Positions 63,357-64,000 of a DNA stretch of 64,000 bases are shown here, one piece after another. This DNA is from Psoroptes ovis. Lineage: Eukaryota > Arthropoda > Arachnida > Sarcoptiformes > Psoroptidae. The stretch covers positions 744,001 to 808,000 of the forward strand of contig PQWQ01000008.1 in assembly GCA_002943765.1 (NCBI GenBank), given 5' to 3'. The first letter of the stretch is position 1, and every line of letters begins with the position of its first letter. The position numbers and the translations under genes were made by a program. The notes beneath the pieces were generated by a model. That model ran no database searches, was not told the origin of the DNA, and saw nothing but the letters and a program-made list of their open reading frames with translations.

Positions 63357-64000
63357 ATGATCATTATTGGTTTTGAATCGAAAATTGATAATTACGTCGA
63401 CTGCTAAGAGCGAACGAGAAAAAAAAAATTTCTCTTCAAATTGATTCAATCAATAAAAAAAAATTGATATAAAATCAGAAGAAAGGAAAATTTCAATGAA
63501 ATTTCAAAAAAAATTGAACAAATAAAAAAATAAGAATTCATATATCAAATCAACACCACTAGTAAACGAGTTAATTATAGAAAATTTAATTAAATCTAAC
63601 CAAATAATTAATGAAATTTTACTTGTATTCAACTGGAAACTTGAGATTCTTGAAAAAATAAGTCTTAGCAATTGACAACATTATCACAGACTCATGTATT
63701 GGGTCTTAGGAATTCGCTTTACTGTGATTATAAACCAACGAAAAATTGGCAAGGGCTTATCGTAAAGTTCCAATAATTGACCTTTAAAAGCGGTGAAATG
63801 TGAGCGATCGTAATTACTTTGTTTTATAATGGAAAAAACTGCAAAAAAAAAATTCAATTTCATTGCGAATCAATGATGAATATCAGTCATTCATAATCAA
63901 TTCAAAATCATTCATACCCATTCGTTGATTCAGAGTTATTTGATGATCACAAATGGTAAATACGTTGATTTTTTAAATTTTTAGATTTTCATCAAGTGTT

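Larger units (their letters stand above)
60652..64000. other. gene-free right flank
   Basis: Upstream side of the zinc-finger gene. It holds a pogo-like end (61131), three GGCGCC dyads (61660, 63120, 63340), a MITE half-copy near 61935, a full MITE (62256-62336), (GTT)n near 62848 and (AC)n near 63279. Open frames are short and unconvincing. Confidence 0.55.

Overview
The window looks like eukaryotic, AT-rich arthropod DNA. Genes are split by very short introns (mostly 50-80 bp, GT...AG). They encode animal proteins: alpha-tubulin, a Tousled-like kinase, an animal-type fatty acid synthase relative and an acylaminoacyl-peptidase. Homopolymer and trinucleotide tracts are very common. An acariform (house-dust-mite-like) mite fits this best, but that is inference from style and gene content, not proof.

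Layout. 1-5316: no gene; interspersed repeats, then the tubulin promoter side. 5317-7826 (+): complete alpha-tubulin, 450 aa, with an intron directly after the ATG. 7827-10380: spacer. 10381-14443 (-): Tousled-like kinase in 8 coding exons, 1190 aa. 14444-37774: a gene-poor stretch of about 23 kb with 14 of the 18 paired mariner-like MITE copies, hAT-like MITEs, microsatellites and scattered CTCF-like motifs. 37775-38323 (+): small secreted cysteine-rich (Ly6-like) protein. 38495-49204 (-): three closely spaced genes reading leftwards, namely an SDR reductase, then a GMC oxidoreductase, then a 2296-aa fatty-acid-synthase-like megasynthase with no thioesterase. 50298-52760 (+): acylaminoacyl-peptidase, divergent from the SDR. 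54352-60651 (-): a 1848-aa C2H2 zinc-finger protein in 10 exons, mostly poly-N/Q/H/S/T. 60652-64000: no gene; repeats.

Exon structures were worked out by hand from splice signals, reading phase and family resemblance. In every multi-exon gene the joined exons add up to a whole number of codons, which supports the models.

The most interesting region is 38.5-49.2 kb. The megasynthase keeps KS, acyltransferase, KR and ACP active-site motifs. It lacks a thioesterase, has lost the glycine-rich loop of its enoylreductase, and has altered dehydratase motifs. Two same-strand redox enzymes (SDR, FAD-dependent GMC) lie next to it with spacers of only 187 and 352 bp. That suggests an animal FAS-like polyketide synthase with tailoring enzymes, perhaps a pheromone or defensive-secretion pathway. 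Other points of note are a MADE1-like hairpin MITE family, a recurrent GGYGCY-N5-RGCRCC dyad and CTCF-consensus sites.
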